This document shows, piece after piece, positions 22,301-33,511 of a stretch of 64,000 nt of DNA. The notes under the pieces were generated by a model that saw only the letters and a program-made list of their open reading frames with translations, did not search any database and was not told the origin of the DNA. Origin of the DNA: Rhododendron vialii (lineage: Eukaryota > Streptophyta > Magnoliopsida > Ericales > Ericaceae). Numbering within the stretch: position 1 is the first letter of the stretch; the number at the start of each line of letters is the position of its first letter. The position numbers and the translations under genes were made by a program. The stretch covers positions 38,053,564-38,117,563 of the forward strand of contig NC_080561.1 in assembly GCF_030253575.1 (NCBI RefSeq), in the 5' to 3' direction.

Positions 22301-23686
22301 AGATCAGAGTTTACAAAACTCAGCTCCCACATGTTAGGTTGCGTGAATGAATTTGGTTTGCCACTTCCCCACGGCAGCGCTCTCTGGGCCACGAAATCCA
22401 GGTACGGTAGTTGGTGATTTTGGTGATATAAATCTAAGACATACATGCACGCTATTTTGCAAGCACAATCTATGTGATTTGTATTTTTTCTTCATTTGAT
22501 GCATAGTGAAAACCAGTTTAATTCACCACATGCAATAAGAATTGAGCAATGACACACATGTCCATACACAGATGGGTCTCGGATTGTTCAATCGATGCAA
22601 GTGGATCCTGTGCTTTTGAACTCGTCGAGAGGCACATTTGTGTTCGGATAAAAATGCAGTTTTTTTTACGAGAATCACAATTTACAAAACTCAACTCCCG
22701 GTTTGTTAGGTTTGTGAAGCACGAGTGAATTTGGTTTGCCACTTCCCCACTACAGTGCTGGGCTGCGAAATTTAGGTATTACTGTAATAGGTGATGTAAA
22801 TCTAGGACATAAATGCGTTATTTTGTAACCAAAATCTATGTGATTTGTATTCTTTTATTCATTCGATGCATAGTGACAATTAAAGTACCACGTAAAAATC
22901 TGTTATTTCTTTGTCTTGTTCCCGTTCCATTAAGGGAAATAAGTTTTATCTTTTAATAAAGTACTTACTTTTTGAATTAAAAGTGATATATTGTGGGAGG
23001 TTGATGTGCATCATAAAGCGAGAAATAATTACTTAAAAATAAAATAAGAATCTTAGCGAAAACGGATCTTATTATAAGTGCGGTTTTGTGTTAGGTCGAA
23101 TCCACAACATCACATACCTTCTTCTACTGCTGTCTCTTTCAACCAACAATCACATCGTAAATTAAGAAAACTCAAAATATTTACCGGAAAAAACAAAAAT
23201 AAAAAGACAACTCACAATATTACCATTGATATCTCTGAACTCGAAATCCTGAACCGTATCAAACTCCACAGCAAACAAATGGTTGGAGAAATTCCCCACA
23301 TTCGAATTGTTGAGCAGTCCCAAATACTGACTGGGGAGAGCCGATCGGAGGTCTCTGGTCGACGAGAGAGCGAAAGCGAGTCCGTGCCCGCCGAGTTTCT
23401 TGTACTCCGGGACTATCGCGACGGCAAAGCAAGTGGAGAAAGAAAAAACAGAGCCGTCTGGGGAGTTCTTGAACTTAAGGGGAGAGGTGTAAAAGGCATG
23501 ACCCATTAGTCTACGGGTGTCGTTGGTTAATCTAAGAATGCCGTTTTTCAGAATTTGGGATGATCCAGAGAGAGTGATGTTGGTTCCTATTTGGTTGAAT
23601 GCGGTGTAGGTGAACTCGGTTGGCTGGGAGGAAGATGGGTTTGAGAGGAGAGAGAGAAAACAGAGGAGAGAGAGGAGGTTTGTCAT
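19387..23686 (-). CDS. L-type lectin-domain receptor kinase (LecRK copy B), three exons, 685 aa
   Basis: Exons are 23686-23224, 22087-21568 and 20461-19387 (463+520+1075 = 2058 nt, in frame). The first two exons have exactly the same lengths and splice phases as in copy A. The product has a signal peptide, a legume-lectin domain with [17 protein letters not shown] and [13 protein letters not shown], one membrane segment ([18 protein letters not shown]) and a kinase domain beginning [44 protein letters not shown] and DFGLAR are all intact. It is expected at the plasma membrane as a receptor kinase; the ligand is unknown. The two length differences from copy A fall in the Gly-rich linker after the kinase. 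Intron 2 carries a LINE insertion (20698-21172) and intron 1 an internal tandem duplication. CATAAATA-like motifs at about 23852-23870 may be the TATA region. Confidence 0.93.
20698..21172 (+). mobile_element. 5'-truncated LINE (L1-type) insertion with poly(A) and 20-bp target-site duplication
   Basis: The frame from about 20700 reads [15 protein letters not shown]...[17 protein letters not shown]...[10 protein letters not shown], then a stop, then [22 protein letters not shown]. This is the RNase H-like domain at the C-terminus of plant LINE reverse transcriptases, with the acidic residues of ETEIW, ESDS and ADHL still visible. A TGA at 20930-20932 replaces the usual Cys codon. The copy ends in about 16 A (21159-21174). 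It is flanked by AACTCTCTGATGCATATACT (20678-20697) and AACTCTCCGATGCATATACT (21173-21192). LecRK A intron 2 has a related but uninterrupted sequence near 12330-12370, i.e. an empty site. Confidence 0.9.
22143..22900. repeat. Diverged tandem duplication, period about 379 bp, in LecRK B intron 1
   Basis: TTCACCATATGAAATGAGAA at 22143 and TTCACCACATGCAATAAGAA at 22522 start two copies. Both continue through ACAATGACACACATGTC, AGATGGGTCTC, GAATTTGGTTTGCCACTTCC and end near CGATGCATAGTGA. Divergence is appreciable, so the duplication is not recent. Confidence 0.8.
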
Positions 23687-23946
23687 TTGTGATTGAGATT
23701 CTGGGATGAGAGATGTTTCAAGAATTCATTTGGGTTTTGGTAAGGTGGGATTGGAGAATGGTGGGAAGTGGTGTTGCAGAATTTTCTTGATTGTCTTTCG
23801 AAATTTTCATGAGGAAAGAGATGGGAGATGTGAAGAGTAGCAGCCGAGGAATATTTATGGGGATATTTATGTGGGAAGTACGAAAGTGATGACTGGGGAA
23901 TTAGGTCACATTGGAATACAACCCTTTTTTTTTTTTTTTTTCAACC

Positions 23947-24329
23947 ATGCTACTGATACATACAATCTGTGCACAGATTGTGCACAGATTTTATAGTGGA
24001 ATCCACCACGGGTCCCACACAAATGATCCAAATCGTTCATTAAATGTAAAATATTTTTCCAAGAGTCCCCGTTAAAAATCAGCTCAATGTCATAACTATA
24101 AGTACTCGATCCAATCATTTAAATTTTCATTCAGATTTTTGGGTAATGAAAAGTTAGATTATTAGATCAAGCACCTATATATATTGGATTGAGCTAATTT
24201 TTTACAGGAACCCTTGAAAAAATGTTTTACATTTAATGAACGGCTCGGATCATTTATGTGGAACCCGTGGTGAACCCCACCACAAAATCTGTGCAAAATC
24301 TGTGCACAAATTGTATGTACCAGTAGCAT
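23947..24329. mobile_element. Foldback MITE, second copy of family M1, upstream of LecRK B
   Basis: Arms ATGCTACTGATACATACAAT and ATTGTATGTACCAGTAGCAT enclose the same internal order as 15280-15658 (GTTCATTAAATGTAAAA, ATCAGCTCAAT, ATTTAATGAACGGCTCGGAT, ACCCGTGGTG). No clean 9 bp duplication is seen because the flanks are T-rich. It lies about 260 bp upstream of the LecRK B start codon. Confidence 0.82.
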
Positions 24330-24383
24330 TTCGATTTTTTTTTGTGAACAGTTGAGAGTGTGTGGATCAGTTTCGGCGAATCT

Positions 24384-24497
24384 CAATAATTCTCTCTCCG
24401 GTTCACGAAAAAATAGGTCATTCACACTGGTACTAAAAAACAATAATTCTCTCTCCAGTTCACGAAAAAGTAGGTCATTCACACTGGTACTAAAGAA
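24384..24497. repeat. Two-copy tandem duplication, period 57 bp
   Basis: CAATAATTCTCTCTCCGGTT at 24384 is repeated at 24441, each followed by CACGAAAAA-TAGGTCATTC and ACACTGGTACTAAA. Confidence 0.85.
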
Positions 24498-25358
24498 TTC
24501 ATGAGAAAATACTTTTTTGCGGCCAAATCCCAAAAATAATACCCTGATCAATTGCGTGAAAAACAAATTACCAATCAACTGAACTAACTTTTGGAGCTAC
24601 ATGGCGATAGAATTAAGTGTTGGATTGTCTTTGGTTCAAATTTTTGGACTCGACAGGATAGTTTAAATAGGAATTATATAACATTGGTATAATTAGTGAT
24701 TCGAATTTGCTCAAAAACTTTTACCATCAGTCCAAGTTTTGGACTGAATGGGACGGTTTAAATCCGTACCATACATTAGTACGAACAAATCTGAAAAGAA
24801 TTAGTAAAATTTTAAATGAGTCAATACAAAAAGGACGGATGTCGTGGTGTTAAGAAAACAAGAATGCTACTTATACAACAATCTAAACACAACAATTTAT
24901 ACAATTTCTTACATACATGTAGAGCCCACACATAATAGTATATGTGAAGCCTACGTATATGTGAAAAATTGTGTTTAATATTGTATTTGAATTATTGTAT
25001 GACTATCATTTTTGTTAAGAAAAAAAGAAAAGAAAAATAGACCGTTGTGGACTCCCGGTATATTTTATTTTCTGTCAATTGAAAACCAAGAATGTAGAAA
25101 GTGTACTTTATGGTTGCGAGCAGCCATCTCCCCAACTCCCAATCCCATCTTCTGATGGTTTTGACGGTTTTGGGAAAAGGGAAAATGCTAATCTACGCAC
25201 ATTAGGTGTAAAATATTGGATAAAAAGTGTATCGATATCTGAAAAATATATATTAATATTCATGAAATATGTATTAATATCCGAACTTATTTGTCAATAT
25301 ATTATTATCCTCCGACTTGGCGGAGGTTAGCAAGACCGTTGTAAAAAACTATCATAGT
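24498..25358. other. Intergenic, no gene recognised
   Basis: AT-rich sequence with only short accidental frames. Confidence 0.6.
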
Positions 25359-25597
25359 GTGTTCCATTCCACTTTCTTTCTAAATCTTCTTTTTCAAAAA
25401 GAAAGTAATTTCAAACTCAAATATAACGAAAATGAAAAATAATTTTTTGATTTTTTTTGCACTGTTTAAAAGATTTCGATAAGATCTATCAAATAAGATC
25501 TATATTGGTAGAAAAATTATTTGCGTAAATACATAATTTTTGAGTTTGAAATTACTTTCTTTTTAAAAAAGAAGGTTTTAAAAGAAAGTGAAACACC
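25359..25597. mobile_element. Palindromic MITE, CACTTTCTTTC family (M5)
   Basis: The left arm (CACTTTCTTTCTAAATCTTC, AAAAAGAAAGTAATTTCAAA) mirrors the right arm (TTTGAAATTACTTTCTTTTT, AAAGAAAGTG). The core contains GATCTATCAAATAAGATCTA. A degraded relative follows at about 25634-25870, and a half copy lies in LecRK A intron 1. Confidence 0.72.
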
Positions 25598-25633
25598 GTT
25601 AGTAGTAACAAGCAATTCAGTGTGGGCTTGAGG

Positions 25634-25870
25634 CTCCGTTCCAGAAATCTTCTTAAAAAGTAAGCAGCTTATTTCATATTTTCAAACTCAAAAATAAAGT
25701 AAATAAAAAATAATCTTTTAATTTTTTTTTCATCATATAAAAGATCTCATCGAGATCTTCCAAATAAGATCCATATTGCATATTTTTATATTTTAATAAA
25801 TTCATAATTTTTGAACTTAAAATTGCCTTCTTAAAAAATAAAAATTTATTTTTGGTTCCGAAACGAAGCA
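25634..25870. mobile_element. Degraded relative of the M5 palindromic MITE
   Basis: GGCTCCGTTCCAGAAATCTTC, then TTCAAACTCAAAAATAAAG, GATCTCATCGAGATC and TTTGAACTTAAAATTGCC, follow the same order as 25359-25597 with many changes. The outer ends GGCTCCGTTCC and GGTTCCGAAACGAAGC are weakly inverted. Confidence 0.5.
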
Positions 25871-26137
25871 TGAGTTAAATAGGGGAAAATTTGCGCAAAT
25901 GATAATTCAGAGCATGGACGCAATATGAGGATTGGATAAGGTCTTGCCCACCTTCCTTTTGTCCACGGTTGGCAACTTGTTGGGTGTCTGCGCATTTTGT
26001 GAAGAACACTGGTATTACAGGAATTTACAACCCCACCCACCCATCATCAAGTAGCTCATGATTAGGAATCCCGAACTTTGTCATTCGCAGAAGTGCTTTT
26101 AACAGGAATCTTGCTTTTGAAAAAATCAAAGAAAGCA

Positions 26138-26429
26138 ATAGAGTAAGATTTATTTTTATTTTTATTCAATAGAAAGGAGATATCATTTTACAGATATAAA
26201 GTACGGAGTATAAATCCGGGACACTAGATCAATTGTGAGAATTTACGAGACAACCAAATTCAACAACTCAACCAATTCAAGAAAAATTAGCACATTATAG
26301 GCTAGAAACAAAAAAAGAAAGAAAAGCTCTTTAAAGGAGGAACACCTACACGCAGGTGGAAGGACTCGAACTTCTTACCTCTTTGTAAGATGCAAATGTC
26401 ATAACCAACTGAGCTAGATAGAGTGTAAG
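26138..26429 (-). mobile_element. tRNA-derived SINE-like element
   Basis: On the minus strand the head has an A box (TAGCTCAGTTGG, 26405-26416) and a B box (GAAGTTCGAGTCC, 26362-26374) spaced as in tRNA. It ends in an A/T-rich tail (AATAAAAATAAAAATAAA). The flanks ATAGAGTAAG (26138-26147) and ATAGAGTGTAAG (26418-26429) look like an imperfect target-site duplication. It is not a working tRNA, because no acceptor stem pairs. Confidence 0.7.
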
Positions 26430-28155
26430 TTATACCGCATACTTTATTCCTTTTTCTGGTATAACTTTTCAACAAGAATTGGAACTTAGGCCCTGTTTGG
26501 ATTGTGGATTTGGAGTCCGGATTTGGACTCCTGGCCCCAAGTAAATCAGGTCTTTGGGAAGGAAAAAACAGTGGGTGGATTTGGGATTTGGGGTGGATTT
26601 TGGTGTCCTCTGGATTAGAGCATTTGTAATCCAGGTGTGGCCGGATTTACCCCCCACAGGGGTACTCCCGTCGTTGCTCAAGCGGTGTGGACATTTTGAC
26701 GATCGTGTCCCTCAAAATTCTACCTCGTCCACCTCATCTTCCCATTTTGGAAACGATCTGTGGAGAGAGAGAGAGAGAGAACGGTTCACTTTTTAAAGTT
26801 TGTCGAGAACATTGATCATGTCAAAAAACACATTGATCAAATATCGTCTGATATGATATCAAAATGCATTGATTTTTAGATAATTATGTCAAATGGGTTG
26901 CAATCCAGTATTGCACACTTTTTTTCTTCAAAAATTTCGATATCATATCAAACGATATTCGGTCAACATGATTTTTGATACAATAGACGGGAGTGCAGGT
27001 ATGATACCCGGCCTATCACCCCCACAAGGGAGTATTGTCCTGCCACATCACACCACTATCTGTAAGAAACCTTACCGCACTTTTGTGGGGGCCGAAGCTA
27101 AGGTCCCATCACGCGTGGGTGGTGTTTGGATTATGTTTGGCCCCAATGAGGGTCTATGGGGATTTGTACCTAGGCCTTGTCCAATCAAGTCCAAGTTCCT
27201 AACCACTGAACCAACTCTCTCATCAGTACTAAATTTTGTTTGCTCCTTGCCAACAATATTGCGTTGTGTTTTGTTTTGTTTTTTGGTGCTCTCTTTTAAA
27301 AAAAATTCGAGTGGCTTGGACATGGATTAGTTTGTGCGAGTAGCAACAGTAGAAGAGTTTTTGTAATATTAGAAGCACTCTTAATGCATTTCTTGTACTA
27401 TTGATTTTATTTTTTGATCTTTTATGATTAATGAAATTTTCCTTGCTGTTAAAAAAAAGACTTCGAATACGGAAGTATGGACACTATGTTCCAACTTAAT
27501 TTACACTAAAATCAACTTTTGTTTTGAAAAGTTTGTTGAGCTTAGATTAAACTAATAGCCTGTGGATAATCATTTCCAACCACGATAGATGGTGCCAATT
27601 GTGGGCTTGCTTAGCATATTGTCACTCTTACACCATCATGACTCCTTGTCTGAAATATTTTATACTCAACAAGTTCACATTACCTCAATAGGACTAATGC
27701 ATAGTTTCATTTTTCTATATTTTGTTTCTTTTGAAGTCTCATTACTGCTAACATAGTGCAGCAGTAGTTGGATTTTTCCTGAAAAGTTTGTCTATAGCTT
27801 AAGAATTTTAGACAAATTGTTTACGCTGAATAGACTTTTAGTTGATGTATGTGAGGAGAATGACCTGTCTCGAAATTTGTGTTTTTGTGGCTACCGTTTA
27901 GTCTGTTTATTTTCTCTCAGAGGTTCAATTTTCTCATAACTTTGGGGAGAAATTATAAGGAGAACAATCCCCTCATAGCAATCATTGGTAGTCACTGAAC
28001 AAAATAGGGCCTTCAAAATTGACAATGCAAAAGAAACAGGAAAACCAATACACTGCATAAACACAACAATCTATGACACTAAGTCGACGTCGTTGATTCG
28101 CATAAATTTTGAGGGTTAATCCCATTTCTCAACTTCACACATCCCTGATATACAC
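26430..28155. other. Intergenic spacer downstream of Rubisco activase
   Basis: No gene is seen. There is a short GA run near 26764-26781, and around 27380-27455 a sequence ending GAAATTTTCCTTGCTG plus an A run that looks like a retroelement 3' end. The open frame at 26893-27330 has no family resemblance and lies in repeat-like DNA. Confidence 0.5.
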
Positions 28156-31100
28156 CTAGTTAAATGGATACAAGCAGCTTCCATCATCACTCCTAGCCGT
28201 TGGATCGAAGTTTTCTGCAGAAGGATCGGTACAGCCTTCGGGGACAGGCAGGCCGACCTGTTGAGCTGCTTTGCCTGCATTCAAACAACAATGGAAAAGA
28301 AAGCTTAAGAAAAATCTTTCTCAGGCTATGTATCAGCCAAAAGGCAGAAGCAAACCTCCTGCTAAGGCCTCTAGGATGAAGGTGTCTGACCATAGAAAGT
28401 TCCTCTTTTAATGGCATCATCGTTTGCATCTCCAAGGGCTGCTTCGCTCAGGTACTTGTCAGCCAACTGGACTCTCTTCACATTCTCCTGCTCTTGAACC
28501 AGCATGTTTCCGTACTCGAGGAGCTTGTCGAGAGTCATCTTTGGCTGTTCGAAAGTCGGGGGGCCCTCCTTTGAGTTCACAAGCTTTTTCCCAACATTTT
28601 CTACCCCAACACTTGAAATCCACTTCCTCACTTCATCGTCGTATACTCTTGCCCTCAGGGCGCCGAAGAAGTCTGCACAACACCACAACATCGTTGATTC
28701 CTTTGTGTTTCACGTTTGGTTTACTAGTAACAGTGGGAAATGCTATACTTCCACCAGAATGATGGCATGGGTTTTTTTTACTTTAGATTGATCGACCCAC
28801 AACCGAGCCACATTATTTTTCTCATTTTCCCATTTCTTCTCTTAGCATTTTTCATCATCCAAAGTGACTCTAAATGTCATTGACAGAATTTTAGCAATAA
28901 AGGGGCTTCATGGAATCACTATACCATAGAAGATGTCTCAAAGCTGGAGCTTACCAATAGATTGCCCAGGAAAGGTATCAACAAGCTTGACAATATCTGC
29001 CTCAGGAACATTGTCGGTCCTGAAAATACCTGTGCAAACACCAATCCGATCTTCCCTAGTAGGAGCCCAGTAGAACTTCTCCATACGACCATCACGGATA
29101 AGAGGCGCATACAACGTGGAGAAGTCATTACCAGTGACCACAATAGGAACGCGTGGATTCTCCTCCTTGTTGTACATACCGGGTAGCTGGACATTGGTTG
29201 GGTTATCAGCAATGTTCATGAGGGTGGCATTCACCATTTGATTGTTGACCGTGTATTGGGTGGTCCCACCGAGCCTACCAGCTCCTGCATCAAGATCGTT
29301 GATGAACAGGACGCACATCTTTCCTTTCCTGATTATGTCCGCTGCCTCCCTGTACCGTTGCCTAATCAGTTTTGCTGGCTCTCCAGCGTTGCCACTTTCT
29401 AGTTCTCCGGCACTCATCATAATGGGGCTGGAAATTAATCAAGGAGAAGAACTTAGCCTTAGCATCAAAGACATAAGTGAGGAGTCTTAAATTGGAGAAG
29501 TTTTCGGCTAGTTTATGCAGTGAATTCTACAGTTGTGGCCCCTTTTTTTTCTGGATTGAATCAACCCATCTGTAGCCCATCACAATTGGACCAAAAAATG
29601 AAGTTGGAATAGAAAAACTCTAAGTTTCGGTATATCCATTTAAACTTGCTCCGCACATAAAACTTCTTAAATTCGAGATATCCAACAGAGTGACGATAAA
29701 AGACAACATAATTTGCATGCCTACCAGGATCAGGACAAACCCCCCGCAATAGGGACCGCACATTGTGGGATCCACCCTTGGTAGAGGGGTTTGTACCGAT
29801 GAATCTGGTAGGTGTGAGAGTAGAAGTGCTACTACAGCAAGAGGAGGACGACAAAGGATGGACTCACTTGATTCCCATTTTGGCAAACACAAGCTCACAC
29901 TGGAATGATTTCCCCTGACCTTTGCCTCCCCAAATGCCCAGGATAAGAGGAACCTGTCAGCAAATTTCAGGAAAGCATAAATTCTATAGAGCTTCATTCG
30001 AGACATAAAGTGAGAGAAGTTTCATTGAGAGAAAAACCATATATGGAAAACCTTGATATTGGGCAGGGTAAGGAAGTTCTTGGTGATGTGTACAACCAAC
30101 TTGTCCATGAAAGCAGGAGCAATGTAGAAGCCATCCATGTTGTTGTCCAAGTTATATCTGCGAAAGTGTTACCACCAAACATCCAAAGATCAAAGTCAAT
30201 TCCCAAATACCCCACATAATTGTGTTCAGAAAAAATTTGGCGATCGAATCGAATCAAACGTAGTCTTGTTCGATAACATACTGGCGAAGCCCGGCGCTGA
30301 TGTAGTCGTAGGAGCTCATGACCGCGTAGTGGGTTCCCGAATCCATGGGAGCTTGGAAGAGAGAGTCCACCATTCCCTTTCCCCTGGTGATGTCTTGTTG
30401 GTCGTCAGACTCGTCGAACACTAGGCCTTTCCATCTGTCCTTGTCTGTTTGCTTCTTCTCATCCACTTCTGCATAGACTTTGAATCTGCCAAAAGAAGTC
30501 CTCTGGCTTGTGGATTTACTAGTGTATACTTTCTTCAACCCTTTGCCAAAGAAGGATGTGGTTGGAACAGAAATTCCAGCGCTGGAGCCATTCAAATTTA
30601 ACTGCAGCAAAAATGGTCCCATGTTTATACTCATTGAGCAAATCAAATATAGAGTTCCCATGCCTAGAATTTTGATTTCTAAAATGACCCAGAAATTGGG
30701 TATGAAAAAAATTGTTTTCTTGGTTATGACTAAATCACAAGTAGATCATCACATGAAGCCCTTTAAATAGTTTCTATATCAGTCATTGCCAGCTTGATCT
30801 CTACCAAGAACCCAACATAAATCAACTCAAAAGTATGGCATGCAGTATTATAACAAATCCAGTTAAGTCTTTTTTTTTTTTTTTTTTTGAGTCCGGACGA
30901 GTTTCGGCTTATCCTAAGACCAATCCTACCGTCCACAAGTGGGTTGCAATTAAAGGCAAGGCCCAACACGGGCCAACCCAAATAAACTTGATATAACTGT
31001 ACCCAAAAGACAATATCCACTTTCAATTGGGTAATAGAGTTGATTTATCTACTGATCAGATGAAGTTAAATAAAAAAAACCATTAAGATCATGGGATGAT

Positions 31101-31365
31101 AACAAAGCAATATTGCATCAGTATTTATGTAAAGGGTAGCGACGGCAATACCACCCAACCTGATAGTTAACCGAACCGAATCAATTGGGACGGTTTTAAA
31201 CCGAGGTTTTGGTTTTTAATTTGAAAAAACCGGCCGGCTTGGTTCGGTTTTGATTTTACCAATATCTGAACCAAACCGAACCTAGTAAAGGTGAAAAAGG
31301 GGAAGGAAAAATCAAAGTACCAGTCCTCTGTTGGCAGCTCCGAAGGTGGAAACCGCAGTTGCCAT
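28156..31365 (-). CDS. RCA: Ribulose bisphosphate carboxylase/oxygenase activase, chloroplastic, alpha (long) form, seven exons, 476 aa
   Basis: Exons on the minus strand are 31365-31321, 30601-30282, 30157-30052, 29953-29868, 29427-28955, 28672-28391 and 28274-28156 (1431 nt, all junctions in phase, all GT-AG). The AAA+ protein removes inhibitory sugar phosphates from Rubisco in the chloroplast stroma using ATP. After a transit peptide (start [14 protein letters not shown]) come [20 protein letters not shown], Walker A GGKGQGKS (about 166-173), Walker [12 protein letters not shown] (about 224-234) and the Arg-containing [19 protein letters not shown] region. The last exon encodes the alpha-specific extension with Cys452 and Cys471 ([13 protein letters not shown]... 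SDDGSC), the thioredoxin-f-regulated pair. If the last intron is retained, translation ends after [10 protein letters not shown] (stop at 28373-28371), giving a short form of about 443 aa. A palindromic TATA motif lies about 125 bp upstream. Confidence 0.97.
30868..30960 (-). mobile_element. SINE-like tail fragment in RCA intron 1
   Basis: A run of about 20 T (poly(A) on the minus strand) is followed by GAGTCCGGACGAGTTTCGGC and CCTAAGACCAATCC. This resembles the 3' end of the plant SINE type also seen at 38191-38428. Confidence 0.45.
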
Positions 31366-31488
31366 TTGGGTTTTGAAGAAATCAAGGGTCTGTTTGGGAT
31401 CTTATATCTGAAAGAAAGAAAGCTGACGAAGTGGAAAATTGAAACTGAATCAAGAGTTTAGTTGGGGAAATAGTAAGGGGAATGGGGT

Positions 31489-31498
31489 CTATATATAG
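31489..31498 (-). promoter_or_regulatory. TATA box of the Rubisco activase gene
   Basis: CTATATATAG lies about 125 bp upstream of the RCA start codon, a normal distance for a TATA box with a short leader. The position fits a light-regulated TATA promoter; no transcript start is shown. Confidence 0.6.
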
Positions 31499-33511
31499 GT
31501 GAAGATCAGTGTCATTGAGTGTGGGACTGTGGGTTGTTGGAGTGTGGAAAATTGAATAGGGGGGAAACCTGTGGATTGGGTTACGAAATTCCCAACGGCC
31601 ACACAAATGGGGGATTTTGGATTTATTATGTGGCCATGTAATTTGCGTGCGTGAACGGGGGCGCTAATGCATGCGGGAATGAGTACGCGAAAGCATCTTT
31701 GAAACACATAATAGACTACTAAACACTCTGTAGAGAAGATTGAAAGCGTAAGCACAGAACGGTGATTATGTGACTGCCTGAGATCACCACTAACGTAACA
31801 AAATGGGTGCCAACAGTGTGGAAGGGGGATTGATTGTACAAAATCAGAACAAAATGGAGTCTTCTGGGAACTGGGTGGGTTAGAGGTTAGGGTTTAAGCT
31901 TCTCTTTCCTCCATACAAAATTAGGTAATTTGATTTTCACAAAATTTTGAATGGGAAAATCTACAGTCTTCTCTGTGTTTTTTTTTTTTTTAATTTTATT
32001 TTTGAAAAGAGAAACTTTCAAGGCATACTCATACAATAAACTCATTAATTATTTGTTAATTATGAAATTAGGAACCCTCAACTTGAGTGAAAGAATAAAA
32101 GCAAAAAGGGGTTTACTCCTCCAAACTCGTAGGTTAAAGAAAAAACTCTGGGAACCACTGGTGGCTCTACAAAGAGTAAAGGGTATTCAAATGAACACCC
32201 TAAACTATTTTTCTTACACGTGATATTTCATGTATCTCAAAAGGTTTGTTTATCATTGTACACCAATCTGAAGCCATTTTCTTTGAAAGAAATGATGAAT
32301 TCTCTTTTTAGAGAAGCAATTAAAGGATGAAAGATTAAGTGATAGTATATGTCAAAAAGGAAAAACATAAATATTGTTTCGTTGAAAAGTAATATACCAA
32401 TTTATTAAGTTAAACTCCTGATCACTTAAGTGAAACCCTGAAGTCGTTGAGCCAAAAGTCTCTTCGCTTTAAGAATAAAACATTAATGTCCCAATTAGAC
32501 AAGTAATTTGTCACAAACCTCATGATCCATGTGAAACAAATTTCCTCTGCCCCACTCTAAAGGCCACGTGTCACAACCTCATGAGGTCTCATCTTCATTG
32601 TCTTGTGCATAGTTGGTGTATGCTTGTGGTCACTGTCCCGCGAGATTGAGAAGTGGTCCTCCCAGTCCCCTCCTAGGTACTACTAGAAGTTTTCCATTCT
32701 TGTTGGCTTCCTATTTCCAGATTGTTCTTCTCGAAACTCCATTCAACCCTGAATCCCCCGGTCGGATTAATGGATGATACTGCCAAGCGGAGGTGTTTAA
32801 TTGATAACAACTGTGCTGAGGGGTCAATTCGGTCGTTCATCTCGGCACGAACGACTCGGGTCTAATGCGAGCACATAAAAATATGAACCGTTCGTATGAA
32901 CGACAGGATCGGCTGCTCGGCATCGCTGCCAACCACCCCCGCAATCCCGAAGTCCCGGAGTACCATGTGGGTCCAAACTTGAACCTTCAATTGTATTTTG
33001 TTAATATTCGTATCTACACATTGTTATATATGCTCTTTAAAAAGTAGAAGAAAAAAAGGTTTCTAATTTACACAAAATCAACCTGTGTACATAATGTAGT
33101 TTTAAAAATAGAAAATAATGGGTAATAGTGAAAAATAAAATCAACCTGTGCACAAGTAGTCGGTCCCCTTAGAGGTTGAATTCCATTTACATGACAATTA
33201 ATATGAGACAGAGGGAGTAACAAATATAAAATGCATTCATCAATGCTGCGAAAACACTTTTGCTTGAATCCAAGTAAATTGAAAAATCCTAAAGGGTTAA
33301 GCAAGAGAATAATAGCGCGCCAAACACATTTAGCAGCTCTCAGTGCCTCTCTTTCCAGTTCTCAAAATTTCAGTCATCGTGCATGTTTCTCCTCTCCTTG
33401 CAGTGATCCCTAACTAGTTGAGGTATTTCATTTTCCTTTTTGGAGCTGGTCAACAGTCGACTTGACGATCGAGAAAGTTGATGATACATAGGGTAACACG
33501 GTTTCATTGAT
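31499..33511. other. Intergenic spacer between RCA and the DUF604 gene
   Basis: No gene is recognised. The stretch at about 31630-31770 (GCGTGAACGGGGGCGC, TTTGAAACACATAATAGAC) resembles 38480-38640, so it is a dispersed repeat. A possible decayed Stowaway end (GAGACAGAGGGAGTAAC) lies at 33205-33221. Confidence 0.5.

Noticed and set aside
26345..26425. A functional tRNA gene
   Set aside because: A and B boxes are present but no acceptor stem pairs; it is a SINE head.
26893..27330. 145-codon frame on the + strand
   Set aside because: Composition and flanks look like repeat DNA, and no motif was recognised.
28424..29490. + strand frames opposite Rubisco activase exons
   Set aside because: Shadows of conserved activase exons on the other strand.
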